From Anastrepha obliqua (taxonomy: Eukaryota > Arthropoda > Insecta > Diptera > Tephritidae): a stretch of DNA of 64,000 nucleotides. Location: the NCBI RefSeq assembly GCF_027943255.1, contig NC_072893.1:62032001-62096000 (forward strand), written 5' to 3'. Of the stretch, positions 1 to 11,774 are shown piece after piece; position 1 is the stretch's first letter, and every line of letters begins with the position of its first letter. The translations under genes were made by a program, and so were the position numbers. The notes under the pieces are model-generated. The model worked only from the letters and a program-made list of their open reading frames with translations, made no database searches and had not been told where the DNA came from.

Positions 1-260
1 TCACTGTAACGGCAGCTGCTTCCACATTTCGAAAGCAATAAGGACCGATGATGGCACCAGTGCTCTATGAACTTCGCGAACCGATTTTTTTTTCTTTCCA
101 AAGTAAATTCTATAATTTCGAAGCGTTGTTCTGGGGTTAAATGATGACTTGACAAACTTTACTGAACTGAAATGTGAATACAGGTACAGTTGCAATTCTG
201 AGCTGTCTACCCACAATTATCGATATCGACATTTCTCATGCAGCTTAAAAAAACAACCGA
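1..260 (-). pseudogene. 5' end of a DD41D mariner-like element (N-terminal transposase)
   Basis: This is the N-terminal part of a mariner-like transposase read on the minus strand from about 216 down to the window edge, containing REVHRALVPSS, a segment of the DNA-binding helix-turn-helix region. The inverted-repeat end TCGGTTGTTTTTTTAAG (minus strand) ends at 260 and is followed by TA at 261-262, the expected mariner target site. The same coding stretch and the same end recur at 10884-11106, so this is a second copy of that family, cut by the window boundary. It is assigned to DD41D through its similarity to the other copies; the catalytic part is not in the window. Confidence 0.6.
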
Positions 261-262
261 TA

Positions 263-1339
263 TAAATAAATATGGAACTAAACTGTCTACATATTTCACA
301 GTTTCCAAGATCCGATTTAAATGTATCAAATACTAGCCCAGCCCCAGAACCCTGGGCAATATTAAATAAATAACTAAGTAAATGCTGGCACACAGAAATT
401 TGAAAGCCGTCCCTTAGTTTCTGAGTAATAGAGAATTTTCAGTTACATAATAAAGAAATGCATTAAAAATATATACTTTTTACTGAAAATGGCGCCTTCC
501 AAGTAAGTTACAGAATTACTTTTGATACAAAAGTAATAAAATTCAGTTTGAAAGAGTTGCTGCTGTATTGAAGTGTCTCAAATAGGGAGTATAGTTTTCT
601 AAAATGAAGCCAATCTTTTCTAAGAGGAAAACGGGGATATCGAAAAAATATGAATTTGCCTCAATAGCCAAAATATTTTGTATTTTATCACAAATAATTG
701 AAAACGAGTTTTGCAATTTGGCTGTCTCATTTTTCTGTTCTTTTCGTCTTCATTGTGGGCAGCTTAAGAGAAAAAGGGAATATGAAAAAGCCAGTAAACC
801 AAGATATGCATCAATTGGCATGCGCTGGTCTCGTAAAAACTCGAGCAATGTTCGAATGATTTAGTACGGCATCCAGCGGGTGGATTTTGTGACAACATCC
901 GAGTGATGGGGTGCCACAAACCGCTTTGCTAAATAACTTTAATTTGTTAGTGCACTGTTTTTTCTTAAATAAATTACTTGATATTTTATTTGTTACTTTT
1001 GTTGTAGAACTTATACAAACGATATTTGTATCACATGAGTATTTGTTTCATAGACTGTCTGCCATTTTCATCAAAAATTTCCCGGAACAACTACCAGATG
1101 AAGCTCTGAATTAACTGTTTTGAGTTCGGTTTTTTTCATTTCTTTTTTTTTTTCTGTGTTAGGTTGTCACGTCTGTGGTTAACATTTCTTCCAAAATTTC
1201 AACGCCATTGCTTGGCATTTGTAAAAGCTAAGTCGCTTTGAGTAAATTCACCTCTGCACATGTTTTCGATTTTCTACAGTTTTAAAAATGGAATTGAATT
1301 TGCTACAACGAATTTCTATTAAATTTTGCGTTAATGATT
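263..1339. other. AT-rich non-coding stretch
   Basis: I recognise no gene or repeat here. Short open frames at 604-864 and 911-1114 have low-complexity translations with no motif I know, and I do not call them genes. Confidence 0.4.
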
Positions 1340-2345
1340 AATTAGGGATTCAATGGTGCGAAAACCTTTGAAATGTAGAGAAACTGTTTCGACAATGAGG
1401 CAATGACACTATAAAAAAATAGCCATTTACGAGTGGCATGAACGCTGTCGAAGAGATCGTGAGCCCATCAAGGATGACGAACATTGTGGCAGGCCGTCGA
1501 CATCGATCTGATGAAATGATAAAAACATCAATAAAGTGAAGGTTGGTCAATAACCGCGAATTCACTCTCAGCGAGGTGGCGGAGAACTTGCATAGATTGG
1601 GGTTGCGCCGTGCAAAGTTGCTCTCAAAGGATTTGAATTTTATGCAAAAAAGGGATCGCGTTGACAACGCCAAAGACATAATTTTAAAGGATGAAGTCGG
1701 CCCCACGTTCCTTCAAAGGCATCTTTACTGGAGACAAGACGTGGGTTTATGAGTACAACAAACAACTCAGATATTAGGCGACTGAGTGGAGAGCTCGAAA
1801 TTAGCCAATACCTAATTTTCAGTTAAAAAAGAAAGCGATGATTACGGTTTTTATGTATTGCAGCGGTAACGCACGATACGAATTTTCGCCAGAAGGTCAG
1901 ACTGTCAATAAGGACTATTATTTGGAAATTATGAGACGGGTATATGCATGACAGTTCGCCAAACAAGGAAGGATTTGTCGGAAAACAGCTCGTTGATTTG
2001 ATACCATTTTTGTATTATAAGTACACTTTGTACTTAGTCCTTGCACTGCCGCACAGTGCCATAATTATCTGTGAATTTTTGACCAACACCGAAACAAATT
2101 CTACTACAGGGAAAACATTTTAATAACCGAGGGGAAGTAATGAAATAATCGAAGACGACTCTGATTGCTATTCCGAAAATAGAGTTCCAGAAATGTTTCA
2201 GGAGCTAGATCAAACGCTGGCATAGGTGCCTTACAGTTGCTGGGGAGTATTTTGAAGAAGATAATATCGCTTTTAAGGCATACACTTGCGTTTTGGATTT
2301 TTTGAATATATTCCGCGAACTTTTTGATCAAGACTTCATTTCCTC
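1340..2345 (+). pseudogene. Decayed mariner-like (DD34D-type) transposase
   Basis: A mariner transposase can be followed along the plus strand through many frameshifts and stops. Recognisable in order are a helix-turn-helix region ending IYEWHERC and GRPSTS (about 1425-1505), a region before the first catalytic Asp (1545-1700), the TGDETWVYEY-type motif in decayed form (about 1727-1755), the EGQTVNKDYYLEIMRR block (1890-1940), and a C-terminal KRWH..VAGEYFEEDNI block (about 2215-2275). The plus-strand open frame at 1543-1752 is only a fragment in a shifted frame. No intact inverted repeats were found. The copy is certainly inactive. Confidence 0.7.
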
Positions 2346-3119
2346 TTCTCCAGAAATTTTGCGATCAACAACTTAATTCTCACCTTCTGTGCTTTGCGAT
2401 AGAGCAAAACAACCCTTTATGTTCTTCTTCGCACTCGCAGATATTTTTTAATTGGATATAAAAGATTGAAAACCTTAATGAAATGGGAATAAAATCTACT
2501 CAAAACAAGACCGTATTTATCCTAGGAAAAGGGCTGAAAAATAAATAAAAAGTATTGATAATAAAACTCTTGCAGTTAAGCTGTGCCAAACCCCAGACGA
2601 CTTTAAACACTTCTATATTAAAAGTAATTACCGTTGTACTGCTGTTAGGGGCGATGCATGGAGAATAGAGAATCTTAAAAAGGCACTGAACCGCTGACAG
2701 CAATAAGAATGAAAGTTTAATGCTTACTTAACGAAACTCTGACGTTGTGGTTCACAGCTATTCACGTCTCAGATGCCGGGTTCAATGGTTCCATGAAACT
2801 TAAATGGCTGAGCGATTTTGTATTAATTTCAATAGATGGAATCCTTTTGATGTCTGTGAAAATTAGTGAGCATTTTTAAATCTAATCGATTAACATTTTA
2901 GTTTTGAAAATTTCACGGCTAATGTCGTAATTTAAGTTTAAATTCCTATTTTAGCACAATTTCGATGCTTATATCTAAATAAATAACAACAATAAATTTT
3001 AGGTAGTAAGATATTAGCTGACTAGTCTTAAACAAAAAGCAAGAAAAAAGGGCCCAAAGAAGTTCCGAAAAATCGTCAATTAAAACGGAGCTTAATTTTC
3101 TCGCTGTGCTCAGTCAAAG
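2346..3119. other. AT-rich stretch, nothing recognised
   Basis: I see no supported gene. An open frame at 2500-2703 on the minus strand has no recognisable motif. Confidence 0.35.
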
Positions 3120-3124
3120 AGTTA

Positions 3125-3850
3125 TAAAGCGATCTATTTAAGAGGATTGTTATATAAACTTTATGTCAGTGCAATATCTACATTAACGGACCTTGAATGT
3201 GCAAATGATATTTGTCTGCAGAGTCATACTTATTTGGATATGGCATTTGAACTGCAAGCAGTGCAAGAAGTAGCAGCAAAAGCCGGCTTAAAGTTTATCA
3301 TCTCAAAAATGAAAGCTGTGGACATTAATATACGAAATTCGCGCAAATTTTTAATTGAAGGAGATGAACTGAAAGATGAGCCATCTCTTTGCAGAAAGGT
3401 ATCAGCGGCATTTGGTTCACTTCAGTCAGTTTGCTAAGCGAAACACATGCAATTGAAAATCTGTGAAACCCAGCCTGCTGTATTGATGCGAAACCCAGAA
3501 TGTGTCAACAGCTGACAATAATTCACTACAAGACTTTACAAATCGTTGGCTGTGAAGAATCTTGAAAATATGGAGCTAAACTCAGCAAATATAGATACGA
3601 GAAGGAAAATGGGGCTAGATTGGCTGTGCGCTGCCCAGAATAAGCGGAGACTTAACAAGAACTGCCATTGATTGGAACCTTTTGGTAGCCATAGACGAGC
3701 GAAATCAGCAAATGCCTGCAGACAACTTCTAGAGCTAAAAATCCGCTCCATTAGTTTTAACCAAAGTAAAGTGAAAACTTTGACGTATAAGCAATCCGAA
3801 TGGAGAAATCTTCTTGTGGCTCCTTGGAGCCTTAGGATACATGTAAAATA
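3125..3850 (+). pseudogene. Non-LTR retrotransposon ORF2 fragment (reverse transcriptase to C-terminus)
   Basis: An open frame at 3147-3437 carries the reverse-transcriptase active-site region in decayed form: CANDICLQSHTYLDM corresponds to the family's YADDICLLSH-type motif, followed by KAGLKFIISKMKA (the usual K-x-GLKIN-x-x-KTK block). After a frameshift come the typical C-terminal blocks, a W-G-W-I-G-like segment near 3600 and a SEWRNLLVA-like tail near 3795. Such ORF2 proteins copy the element's RNA into DNA at the insertion site. The 5' half, with the endonuclease, is missing. It is the same general type as the minus-strand fragment at 22060-22800. Confidence 0.7.
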
Positions 3851-3859
3851 GTATTTGAA

Positions 3860-5458
3860 ATAGAAATTTAATAAAAAAAACACTTGAAAATGAAAGAGAA
3901 AAATGACTTAATTTTTTTTCCAAAATTTGTTGGCTTTTTAAACTCTTTTGCTACACTGTTAGCTATGGACAACACCCCTGCATCGATATTCAATACCATT
4001 TCACAATAAATTATGTAAATCCACCCAAAGGCAAACTGAATAATTTGTGACTACAAAAGCAATGGCTATTATAATTTTGTAATAGGCCGTGCAATAAAAA
4101 GAAATTTGGCGCATAATGGTGTAATTAAATTTGAATTAATATGTCATATTACATGCTGCAATAATATCAACTTGAAAATGCAGCTTCGCCGACATATCGA
4201 AGGTGGCTTTTGGTAATTATTATTGCGAAAAATTATTCATTACTCGTTAGATAAATTAGCGCGCTTGTAGTTATAAAAATTTATATTTTTTATATTGTAA
4301 ATATTGCATCGTGTCATAGTAAAAGTTAGCCGTGAAGTGTTGCATAAGCACGTGAAACTATATATTTTATATAGAAATGCGCCATACTCTGCTTTTCATT
4401 TTCTCATTAATATAATTAAAAAATAATGGTTTAAAAAATTCTGCTTACTCTATCATATTGGTCTGTATATCAAATGAAAGACAAGACATCTAGTTATTCC
4501 ATAAAATATGCTTTTACTTTTTGTTAGAACCACTTTTGCACAAAAATGTACTTTGAAAAATTTATTCTCAAATATCCTGGAAATTTCCTACTGAGCTATT
4601 TTGAAAAACAAACAATAAAAAACTTAAAAAAAATAATAGAATATGTTAAAAGTATATATTTGTAGTAATACATACCTCAACTCTATTCCACTTGCTGTTA
4701 TATTAAAACGTAAAAAATGGTTGAACTTTGCTCCTATGAAATCAAGTATACGCAGTGGATACCCCTGTTGACGTGTCCCCTTTGAAACTTTAAAGACGTT
4801 AAAAAAACCGAATTCATGAATAAATGGAAAACTGGGTACGCAGCATTACTATATATAATTCATGATTTTACGAGCATATGAAATTTTTCCGGAAAAACAA
4901 AAATTAGTTAATACTTGTCGGGACAGTACTTTATTCAAATAGCCATAGCATATCTTCATAGATGCAAATAGGAAGTAGAGCCAGGGCTTAAGCGCGCTTT
5001 GGAGAGGTTTAAATGAATTAAAAGTACATTCACATTTGCAATAATTAGCACTAAATTCAAAAAATTAATCTGCCCATTCACATATGGCAGATTGACTGCA
5101 AAATTGGCAATCAGCTGTCAAGACTGTTTTGAGAGATTTTTCTTCATAGAAATTGGTTTGGTGAAATATTTTAGTATTCTTTGTTCGTTCAATTACACAA
5201 TTTTTTGACCTTTTAGGCTTCATTTACCAAAAATCCTGACGTGATGGAGCATTTTGAAGGTCAGATTCATTTTCAGCGCATAAAAAACTAAAAGAAACAA
5301 GTACAGCCATTCTAGAAACTGAAAAAAGTTAAATTTCGCAGGCCCGTGTTATTATTAACGATTTGGAAAGAAGGTTAAGCGAGGCAATATTTAATTTAAT
5401 TGTGCAATTTCCGGCAAGTAATGGAGAGTTGGAGAAATTCCGTAAACGAAGTTGCAAC
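3860..5458. other. AT-rich non-coding stretch with a dispersed repeat segment
   Basis: No coding potential is visible. The segment at about 4667-4810 resembles 23049-23180 (shared blocks such as TTTGTAGTAATACAT and TCCCCTTTGAA), so it belongs to a dispersed repeat I cannot classify. Confidence 0.4.
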
Positions 5459-5460
5459 TA

Positions 5461-6445
5461 TCAGGTCAGTTCATAAGTTCGGGCGTATTTTACCCATAAT
5501 TTCACTTTTGTACGATTTTTGCAAACGAAAAATTCTTCGCGAAATATAATGGAACTATTTATATTTTCTTCGATATATTGTGCATTCAACAAGTGATTTT
5601 AATCGCCGTCTTGTTTAAAAATAAAATGGAATCTTCGAATGCGTATAAGAGGCATATTTTGTATTTTTTTATAAAAGTGGTAAAAATGCAACAACTGCTG
5701 CTGCAGAAATAAACACTGTTCGCGGAGAGGATACCTTGAGTATAAGGACTGCGCAAAAGTGGTTTTCAAAATTCCGAAGTGGTAACTGCGACGTGAAGAA
5801 TATTGTTACTGGTGATGAAAATGGGTCCTTTACAATAATCCTGTTCGCAAACGCCAATGGTTAGATAAAGATGAAACACCAAAACCGACCCTTAGAGGTG
5901 GCCTTCACCCCAAGAAGATTCTCCTATCTATTTGGTGGGATATGGCCGGGTTTATGAACTTCTGGAACCAAACCAAACGTTAATTGCTGATTATTATTCC
6001 CATCAGCTATCAAATCTGAATGAGGTAGTTAAAAAAAATCGAGCGTCTTTAGTGAATAGACGCAAAGTTTTGTTTCCCCACGACAACGCAAGACCTCATA
6101 CCGCAAGGCAAACATTAGGCAAGCTGAACGAGCTCGGAAGGGGGTTAATGCCGCATCCACCATACTCTCCGGATATTGAATCTTGTGATTATCACCTTTT
6201 CCGTGGACTTCAATCCCATATGAGCACTACTCCTCAAAGAAGGTATAAAAAGGGATACCGGAGCGTATTTTGGCTCCAAGGACAAAAAATTGTTGAGCAG
6301 GGAATTAAAAATTTGCCTAAACGTTGGGAAGACATTGCAAATATTGAAGGCAAATATATTAAGGATTAATAAATGCTTTAAACATCTTTTTTTATTACTT
6401 TTAAAACCACCTTTAAAAAACGACCGAACTTATGGACTGACCTGA
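5461..6445 (+). mobile_element. Mariner element with intact inverted repeats, internally deleted
   Basis: The element is bounded by inverted repeats: TCAGGTCAGTTCATAAGTTC at 5461 and its near-perfect complement ending at 6445. It is flanked by the TA target duplication (5459-5460 and 6446-6447), the signature of Tc1/mariner transposition. At 985 bp it is shorter than a full mariner (about 1.3 kb). An internal deletion joins the helix-turn-helix region (about 5624-5795) directly to the first catalytic motif near 5805. Both ends remain, so it could have been moved in trans by an active relative. Confidence 0.88.
5624..6369 (+). pseudogene. Mariner DD34D transposase, deleted and frameshifted
   Basis: The N-terminus starts at ATG 5624 (MESSNAYKRHI, then frameshifts). 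The first catalytic Asp survives in an IVTGDE motif near 5806. From 5932 the frame is open to the stop at 6369 and holds the second Asp in FPHDNARPHTA and the third in SPDIESCDYHLF. Thirty-four residues separate these two, hence DD34D. The C-terminus (LPKRWEDIANIEGKYI) is the usual mariner ending. A normal protein is about 345 residues; here the region between DNA-binding domain and catalytic core is gone and the reading frame is broken, so no active transposase is made. Confidence 0.8.
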
Positions 6446-6447
6446 TA

Positions 6448-7231
6448 ATTATGACAACAATACGCATGTAAAATTCGATATTATATTTAATAATAAGCAA
6501 TGGCTTGTTAAATCGATGGACACATGCTTTTTTCAGTACTATGAACGCTTATTATTAATAACTAACAATTATTATATTAGAATTTCGTTCACAAATCTCT
6601 TTTTTTGTCGGCGCCTATTTTATTTAGTTTTTACTTTGGCGTTCTCCTTACATTCATAGTAATAATTATCGATAAGACAAACTCATGGTTGTATTGAAAA
6701 ATGTATCTATATAACCTAAGTATAGACACATTTTTCAGATTTCTAAGATTATTTCACAAACACAGATTTCGAGAGAGACATTTTGCCTGGGCAAACTCGC
6801 TTTTTAATTAGGCATTCGGAATTAAGGTCGAGAAAGTAGATAATCTAAATACTTGTATGTAATTCTAATAAAAGGCGCGTTCATCAGAGTAGTTCATATG
6901 ACAAAAGATGAACTGATTTATATCTTTCGTTACTCTTATCGGTGGTTTACGTCAAATACGACATCTCTTCTGGGCAAGCGAGTTCACCGAGACACAAATT
7001 TGTCAATTCGACGCCATTTTTAATAACTGTCTTTCTGTCCATTCGCCACGTAGAAGATTTTGAGGAAATATTTGTAGCTATAAGTATTACACTCACATTC
7101 AGATAAGAACCAAGATGCTTCAAAAATACATGAATATTGAAATACATGAAGCATTTGTGACTAACAATATTTTTATTTTTATTTCCCATTATCCATATTT
7201 CAACCATACGAATTATACCCTCAAAAAGTTT
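6448..7231. other. Non-coding stretch, nothing recognised
   Basis: The sequence is AT-rich. A short inverted repeat (TAATAATAAGC near 6488 and its complement near 6549) could fold into a hairpin. I see no gene. Confidence 0.4.
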
Positions 7232-7233
7232 TA

Positions 7234-7606
7234 AAGGGTGGTTAAATTTCAAGGGCCGATGTTGAATGTGAACCGCACCTAAACGTCAACGACACCGTTG
7301 GACTTCTTTCTTTGAGGTTATTTGAAAGAAAAGGTGTACGTCGATAAGCCAGCAACAATTCAAGAGCTAAAGGATGAGATAATTCGGCACATTAACGGCA
7401 TAGAACCTCAATTATGCCTCAGCGTCATCGAAAATTTGGACGAGTGGGTGGAGGTGTGCCGCCGAGGCCACGGCGGCTTTTAGGCGAATATTTTGCTCTA
7501 TGCGTAATTGAGTTATACCAATATTATCATAATAAAGAGAAATGAGAATAATTTCTTAGAAAAATTTTATTTTATTCAAAATCAACACCGGCCCTTGACA
7601 ACCCTT
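7234..7606 (+). mobile_element. 373 bp non-autonomous DD41D mariner derivative
   Basis: Inverted ends AAGGGTGGTTAAATTTCAAG (7234) and its imperfect complement ending CCCTT (7606) are flanked by TA (7232-7233 and 7607-7608). Inside, only the C-terminal coding part remains on the plus strand: TPLDFFL with the third catalytic Asp (about 7292), then KEKVYVDKPATIQELKDEI. It matches the C-terminal coding region and end sequences of the copy at 49213-49990. A deletion removed everything between the 5' untranslated region and this point, producing a MITE-sized element that keeps both ends. Confidence 0.82.
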
Positions 7607-7799
7607 TAGATAGACCTGCTACATACAGAGCCCGTGTAGAATAAGCCACTTACATAAAAATATTTGAACATTTACAAAAAGTTTTTATGAAGTTGGAGAA
7701 TCAGTTCGTAGCTTTTTTACAGAAGACCTTTATTTAAACAAAAAACAATAATTATTTAAATAAGTTAATCAATTACCATATATATTCGCCGTTACCGTT

Positions 7800-8690
7800 T
7801 ACAACCTCTTCTTACCACTGGACCAATTTGTTGATGCCGTTCCACCAAAAATCGCCTGGTCTGTTGCAAAAGAAGTTATTGAGCCAATTAATGACCTCTT
7901 TTTTATCGAAGATAACGCCCTTCATATGGCTTGACAGGGAGCGGAAAAAATGGTAATCGGTCGGTGCAAGGTCAGGAGAATACGGCAGATGGAGTGCGGC
8001 TTTGACGACTTGTACAACATTTGGCCTGGTGTGGTCGTGAAAGAGTATGGTTTGACCATGTCGATCAGGTCTTTTTAGTAGAAAAGCTTCATTCACGCGG
8101 TGTAGTTGGGCAATATAGAGCTTCTTGGAGAATTCTTTTCGAACATTTCAGAGTGCACCATGCTCTCCCAGTCCCACCACACACATATCATGATCTCTGT
8201 TGGATGAAAATCGGGCTTGACACTCGGCTTTGGCGTATCGCCTGCAACCATCCACTTCTTTTTTTGCTTCATATTGATGTATAAGCACCATTTCTCATCT
8301 CTCATGACGATTCAGTACAAAAAGCGCTGTTAATGAGCCTGTGTTGCTGGATGCACTTGTTTTTTTTTGTTGAGCTCGTGAGGTACCCAATCTCCCAATT
8401 TGTTCGTAAATCTCATTGAATGAAGGTGATTGAGAATTGTTTTATGATCGTAGTACTTTTGTTTGCCAATTCACGACTGGTTTGACAACTGCTCTCCTTC
8501 GAAAATGATCTGAGACGTTCTTCATGGAATTCAGAAGGCCTTCCGTTGCGGTGCGTGCCATCGACGCCCAAGATACCATTTTTGAACTTTGCAAACCATT
8601 TTCGTGCTGTAAACTCACCTCTGACACCATCTCCATACACGTCGGAAAAGTCCTGGGCGGCTTCGGCAGCTTTTTGACCCCGATGAAAAG
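7800..8690 (-). pseudogene. Mariner (DD34D-type) transposase, decayed
   Basis: The minus strand gives the mariner order from right to left. First comes a DNA-binding region (KAAEAAQDFSDVYGDG, ARKWFAKFKNG, about 8680-8560), then the region before the core, then an EKWCLYINMKQKKKW block (about 8295), then MICVWWDWESMVH (about 8190-8150). The second Asp follows in TILFHDHTRPN (about 8035), and the third in PYSPDLAPTDYHFF with the C-terminus ending at 7812. Frameshifts separate these blocks and residues are lost between the second and third Asp. I found no matching inverted-repeat ends. Confidence 0.75.
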
Positions 8691-8769
8691 CAAAGAATAG
8701 TAGGTGTTGAAAATGTTAATTTCTGCCTACTGGATATTCTATTTCTAAGACTCAAAACTAATAAAAAAT

Positions 8770-8846
8770 TAAATAACTCAGAAATCGAATTAACATAGTT
8801 TTGTAGAGCAGGAAGAGTTCTATCGAAATCACCCTTTGCCCAACAC
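8770..8846 (-). repeat. Solitary mariner-type inverted-repeat end
   Basis: On the minus strand the sequence AAAGGGTGATTTCGATAGAA resembles the terminal repeats of the DD41D elements here (AAGGGTGATTTTTTAAGAGC at 34794). No coding part or partner end was identified, so this is probably a relic. Confidence 0.35.
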
Positions 8847-8849
8847 CAA

Positions 8850-9925
8850 AGAAATCGTTGTGAAATAAAAGAAAATATAAAAATGATATGAATATATTTC
8901 CAAAGCCAATATAAAATTTGCGTTACAGCGCTGAACTTTTCAAAGGCTTTGCTTTCATACGATTTTCGATGTTAGCTTTTGAATTTAATATCACTACAAA
9001 ATCGACTACTCTACACTTTTGTCGTGTTGATTTTTTACAAAATGTTCTGTGAAGTGAAATTGATTGTACGGATGTCTTAAAAAGGTTACCTCTCACTATA
9101 TGGAACTTGCATCATTTCGACATGCGCGCAATCGAAGAAATTCAATTAAGCTATGATTGCACCCACTGCGCGAACCTTAAGTGAATTCAATAATATCAAA
9201 GAGATCGACTTGTCATTTACTGGTGCGGCATTGAAAAACTTAGTCATAAGTCATATATAAATTCAGATTCTGCTTCCAAAATTAAACAAAAAAATAAATA
9301 AATAAATATTAAAATATTTCGGGAAGTACTATCCTTAATTGAACAATACTCGTAAGCCAAAATGTTCTTCGAACATGAAACTTTGTGTTCAACGAATTTT
9401 TGGTTCACATTTCCTTACATTTCTTGCGTGAGCAAGTTATCCAGTTATTTTGATCACAAGATACTCCTCTCTTTGGGAAATCTATTACTGCAATTTACAG
9501 TTTAGGAACTGGAGAATAACGAACGAAGCCGAACTAGTTCTCTCCCGTGAGAAGCTATACAAAATGCAGCTTCAGAACTCCTTTGAAGTGTATAAAAGTT
9601 AGTTTTAACCTGAAATTGTTTGAAGAAAAAAGCATTTAAAGCTATTTTCTTCTTAAAAGGGTATCAGATAAGGTATTGATACTACGGTCGAGGTCGAAAT
9701 GAAGAAGCAAACTGGAATGCGAACCGGCAATGAGCCTAAGTATGCAAGCGTCTTTGGGAATATTGTTTTCGCAAGCTGGCGAGAGGGCTGGAACAGCATA
9801 TTTACCTATACACTGGACCTTAACGAAGAAACAAATTTGCCGCATGTCCCGAGTTTGTACAAAGTAATTAAAAAAAAATTCGATGTTTTAAATTTTTGGC
9901 TATACATTCGCACAGTAAATTATTT
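8850..9925. other. Non-coding stretch, nothing recognised
   Basis: The 81-codon open frame at 9699-9944 has no motif I know, and its downstream part runs into the inverted-repeat end at 9928. I do not call a gene. Confidence 0.4.
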
Positions 9926-9927
9926 TA

Positions 9928-11106
9928 TCGGGCTCTTTTTTTAAACAGCTTGCTAACTTAAAATGATAGTGAAAAACAGAAATACTATTCAAATTTTCCA
10001 AAATTATAATCTGGTAGATAATTTCATCGCATTTATTTTTTGATTATGACTTCCCCCATATGCCCACCGCAACTATGAGTTACAGGATACATTCGATTTG
10101 TCTAATTTTTGACTACATTTTCCAATAAACGTGGACGCAAGACGTCGATGGTGGCTTGAATTTAGCTGTTAAATCAGCTGTTAAGCCCACTGTATGGCAA
10201 ATGGTGAATCTTGGAATCAAATGTTTCGATGTTTTGCTCATTAAATGTGGAAATAAAAATTCAGTGCGTATAGTTCGATAGCGCTCGATATACACCGTAA
10301 CGGCATTCACACCCTCCTCATTTCGAGAGTTTCATACCCTATGATCTGAAACTACCGGGAATGTTTAAATTAAATAAAACAGAGTTCAATTTCAGGCAAA
10401 TTTATTTTATCTCCTTCAAAATATTACCAATCTGAAGTGACACACATGTGCCAACGCTTAACCCAGTGCTCCATGCATCTCTGGTAGGCCGACGAAGGGA
10501 TGGTCTTCAGCTCCTTCGTCGCATTCTATTTGATCTCCTCTATCGACTGAAATTTCACGAAGTGGTAACTTCAACTTGGGAAACAAAAAGAAGTCGCACA
10601 GGGCCATATCAGGTGAATACGGTGATTGAACGATGGTATTTACTTGGAGTTTGGCCAAATAAATCAGTAAAATTTGGGCTCGATGCGATGGCGCGTTATC
10701 ATCATGAAAAATCCATGACTTGTTTGCCCACATTTCCGTCCGACCGGGCAGACACTAATGATCCGATGGCGCTAAAAAGTGACAGATGTGTGTCTTACAG
10801 TTCTACTAAAATAAGAAAAAAATATGGACCGGTTACCGGTTCGTTTGAATTAAACATTCCCAATACTTTGTGATCATAGGGTATAAGGACTGATGATGCT
10901 GCCAATGATCTAGGAACTTCGTGAACAGATTCCTCTTTTTCACTGTAAATTTCTACAATTTGGAAGCGTTGTTCTCTTCTTAACCAGTTCAATATGACTT
11001 GGCAAACCTTACTTAAAAGAAATATCAACACTGTTTGCCATTTTCAGCTTTCAAGCCATAGTTTTCGATATCGAAACTTTTTATGCAGTAAAAAAAAAAT
11101 ACGCGA
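9928..11106 (-). mobile_element. DD41D mariner-like element interrupted by a DD34D mariner
   Basis: The ends TCGGGCTCTTTTTTTAA (9928) and, on the minus strand, TCGCGTATTTTTTTTTTAC (from 11106) form an imperfect inverted repeat flanked by TA (9926-9927 and 11107-11108). The N-terminal transposase is read leftward from 11031 (REQRFQIVEIYSEKEESVHE). It is broken at 10882 by the nested element 10337-10881 and resumes to the left of 10335. When the insert is skipped, the joined flanks align with positions 1-90 of this window, which is the same stretch of another copy. The catalytic domain is missing or unrecognisable. Confidence 0.7.
10337..10881 (-). mobile_element. 545 bp DD34D mariner nested in the DD41D element
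   Basis: The inverted repeats start CCCTATGATC at 10337 and end GATCATAGGG at 10881, with further shared bases (GGAATGTTTAA) inside. TA flanks both ends (10335-10336, 10882-10883). The minus strand encodes part of a DD34D transposase (10733-10458): the second Asp in WIFHDDNAPSH and the third in SPDMALCDFFLFPKLK, 34 residues apart, then a frameshifted C-terminus. The N-terminal half, including the first Asp, is deleted. It is therefore a non-autonomous copy with usable ends. Confidence 0.82.
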
Positions 11107-11108
11107 TA

Positions 11109-11520
11109 TTTGGCGCTCACTCAATGAAACAATGGCATGAAACTTACTGAGGATCGCAATAATGAGCAAGGAAACCTCCTGACAATGCTATCAAGGCTCT
11201 GTACTATTGGTCATGCTGTAGAAATGAGGGGGCGCCATAGGCCGAATTCATTCAATATTTCATATGGAAATTTTCCGTGCTTCAGATTACTGGTGAATCC
11301 ATTTCTAGTGAACACCGTTAGTTTAGGCGTAGTCACCCCTAGTCACTATTTTTTAAGAGCATACAATAATCAGACTGGAGAAATTTTCTCTGTGCATCAG
11401 AGTGTCATTATGTAGTCACCAAGTAACGGCTTTCAAGAGCGCACGAGTTCTGTATAAGTGCATACATATACATAGGTATTTAAGTATGTTTAAACAACTA
11501 TGCTATTGCGGGGGACAGTG
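11109..11520. other. Sequence preceding a putative LTR
   Basis: A 92-codon frame at 11137-11415 has no recognisable domain. A purine-rich tract (GCGGGGGACAG, about 11508-11518) lies directly before the putative LTR and may be a polypurine tract. Confidence 0.3.
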
Positions 11521-11521
11521 A

Positions 11522-11772
11522 TGTTAGTTACAATGTTAAATTTAAAGCGAAGCAATGCACAACTAACATAAGTTGAGGGTGGAACTAACAGCAAATTAGT
11601 ACCCTCCTTTCAAATTTTGTTGGGTAGGGGAATGCTTATGAAACTGTGCTGTTAGGTGGTGTGATACTCTCAAACAGTAAAAGAGTGTTATGTTCTGAAT
11701 TTAGTCTTTAGTCGATGAATAAAGACTTGTTTTGTACTAAACGACTCGCTATCCTGTTTAATTCGCGTCTCA
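11522..11772 (+). repeat. Putative solo or 3' LTR of an LTR retrotransposon
   Basis: The segment starts TGTTAGTTACAATG and ends CGTCTCA, i.e. TG...CA. A GGGGGA-containing polypurine-like tract lies just upstream, and an AATAAA polyadenylation signal sits at about 11718 near its 3' part. These are the marks of an LTR, possibly copia-like. No retrotransposon coding sequence and no second LTR were found, so the call rests on layout only. Confidence 0.45.
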
Positions 11773-11774
11773 CC

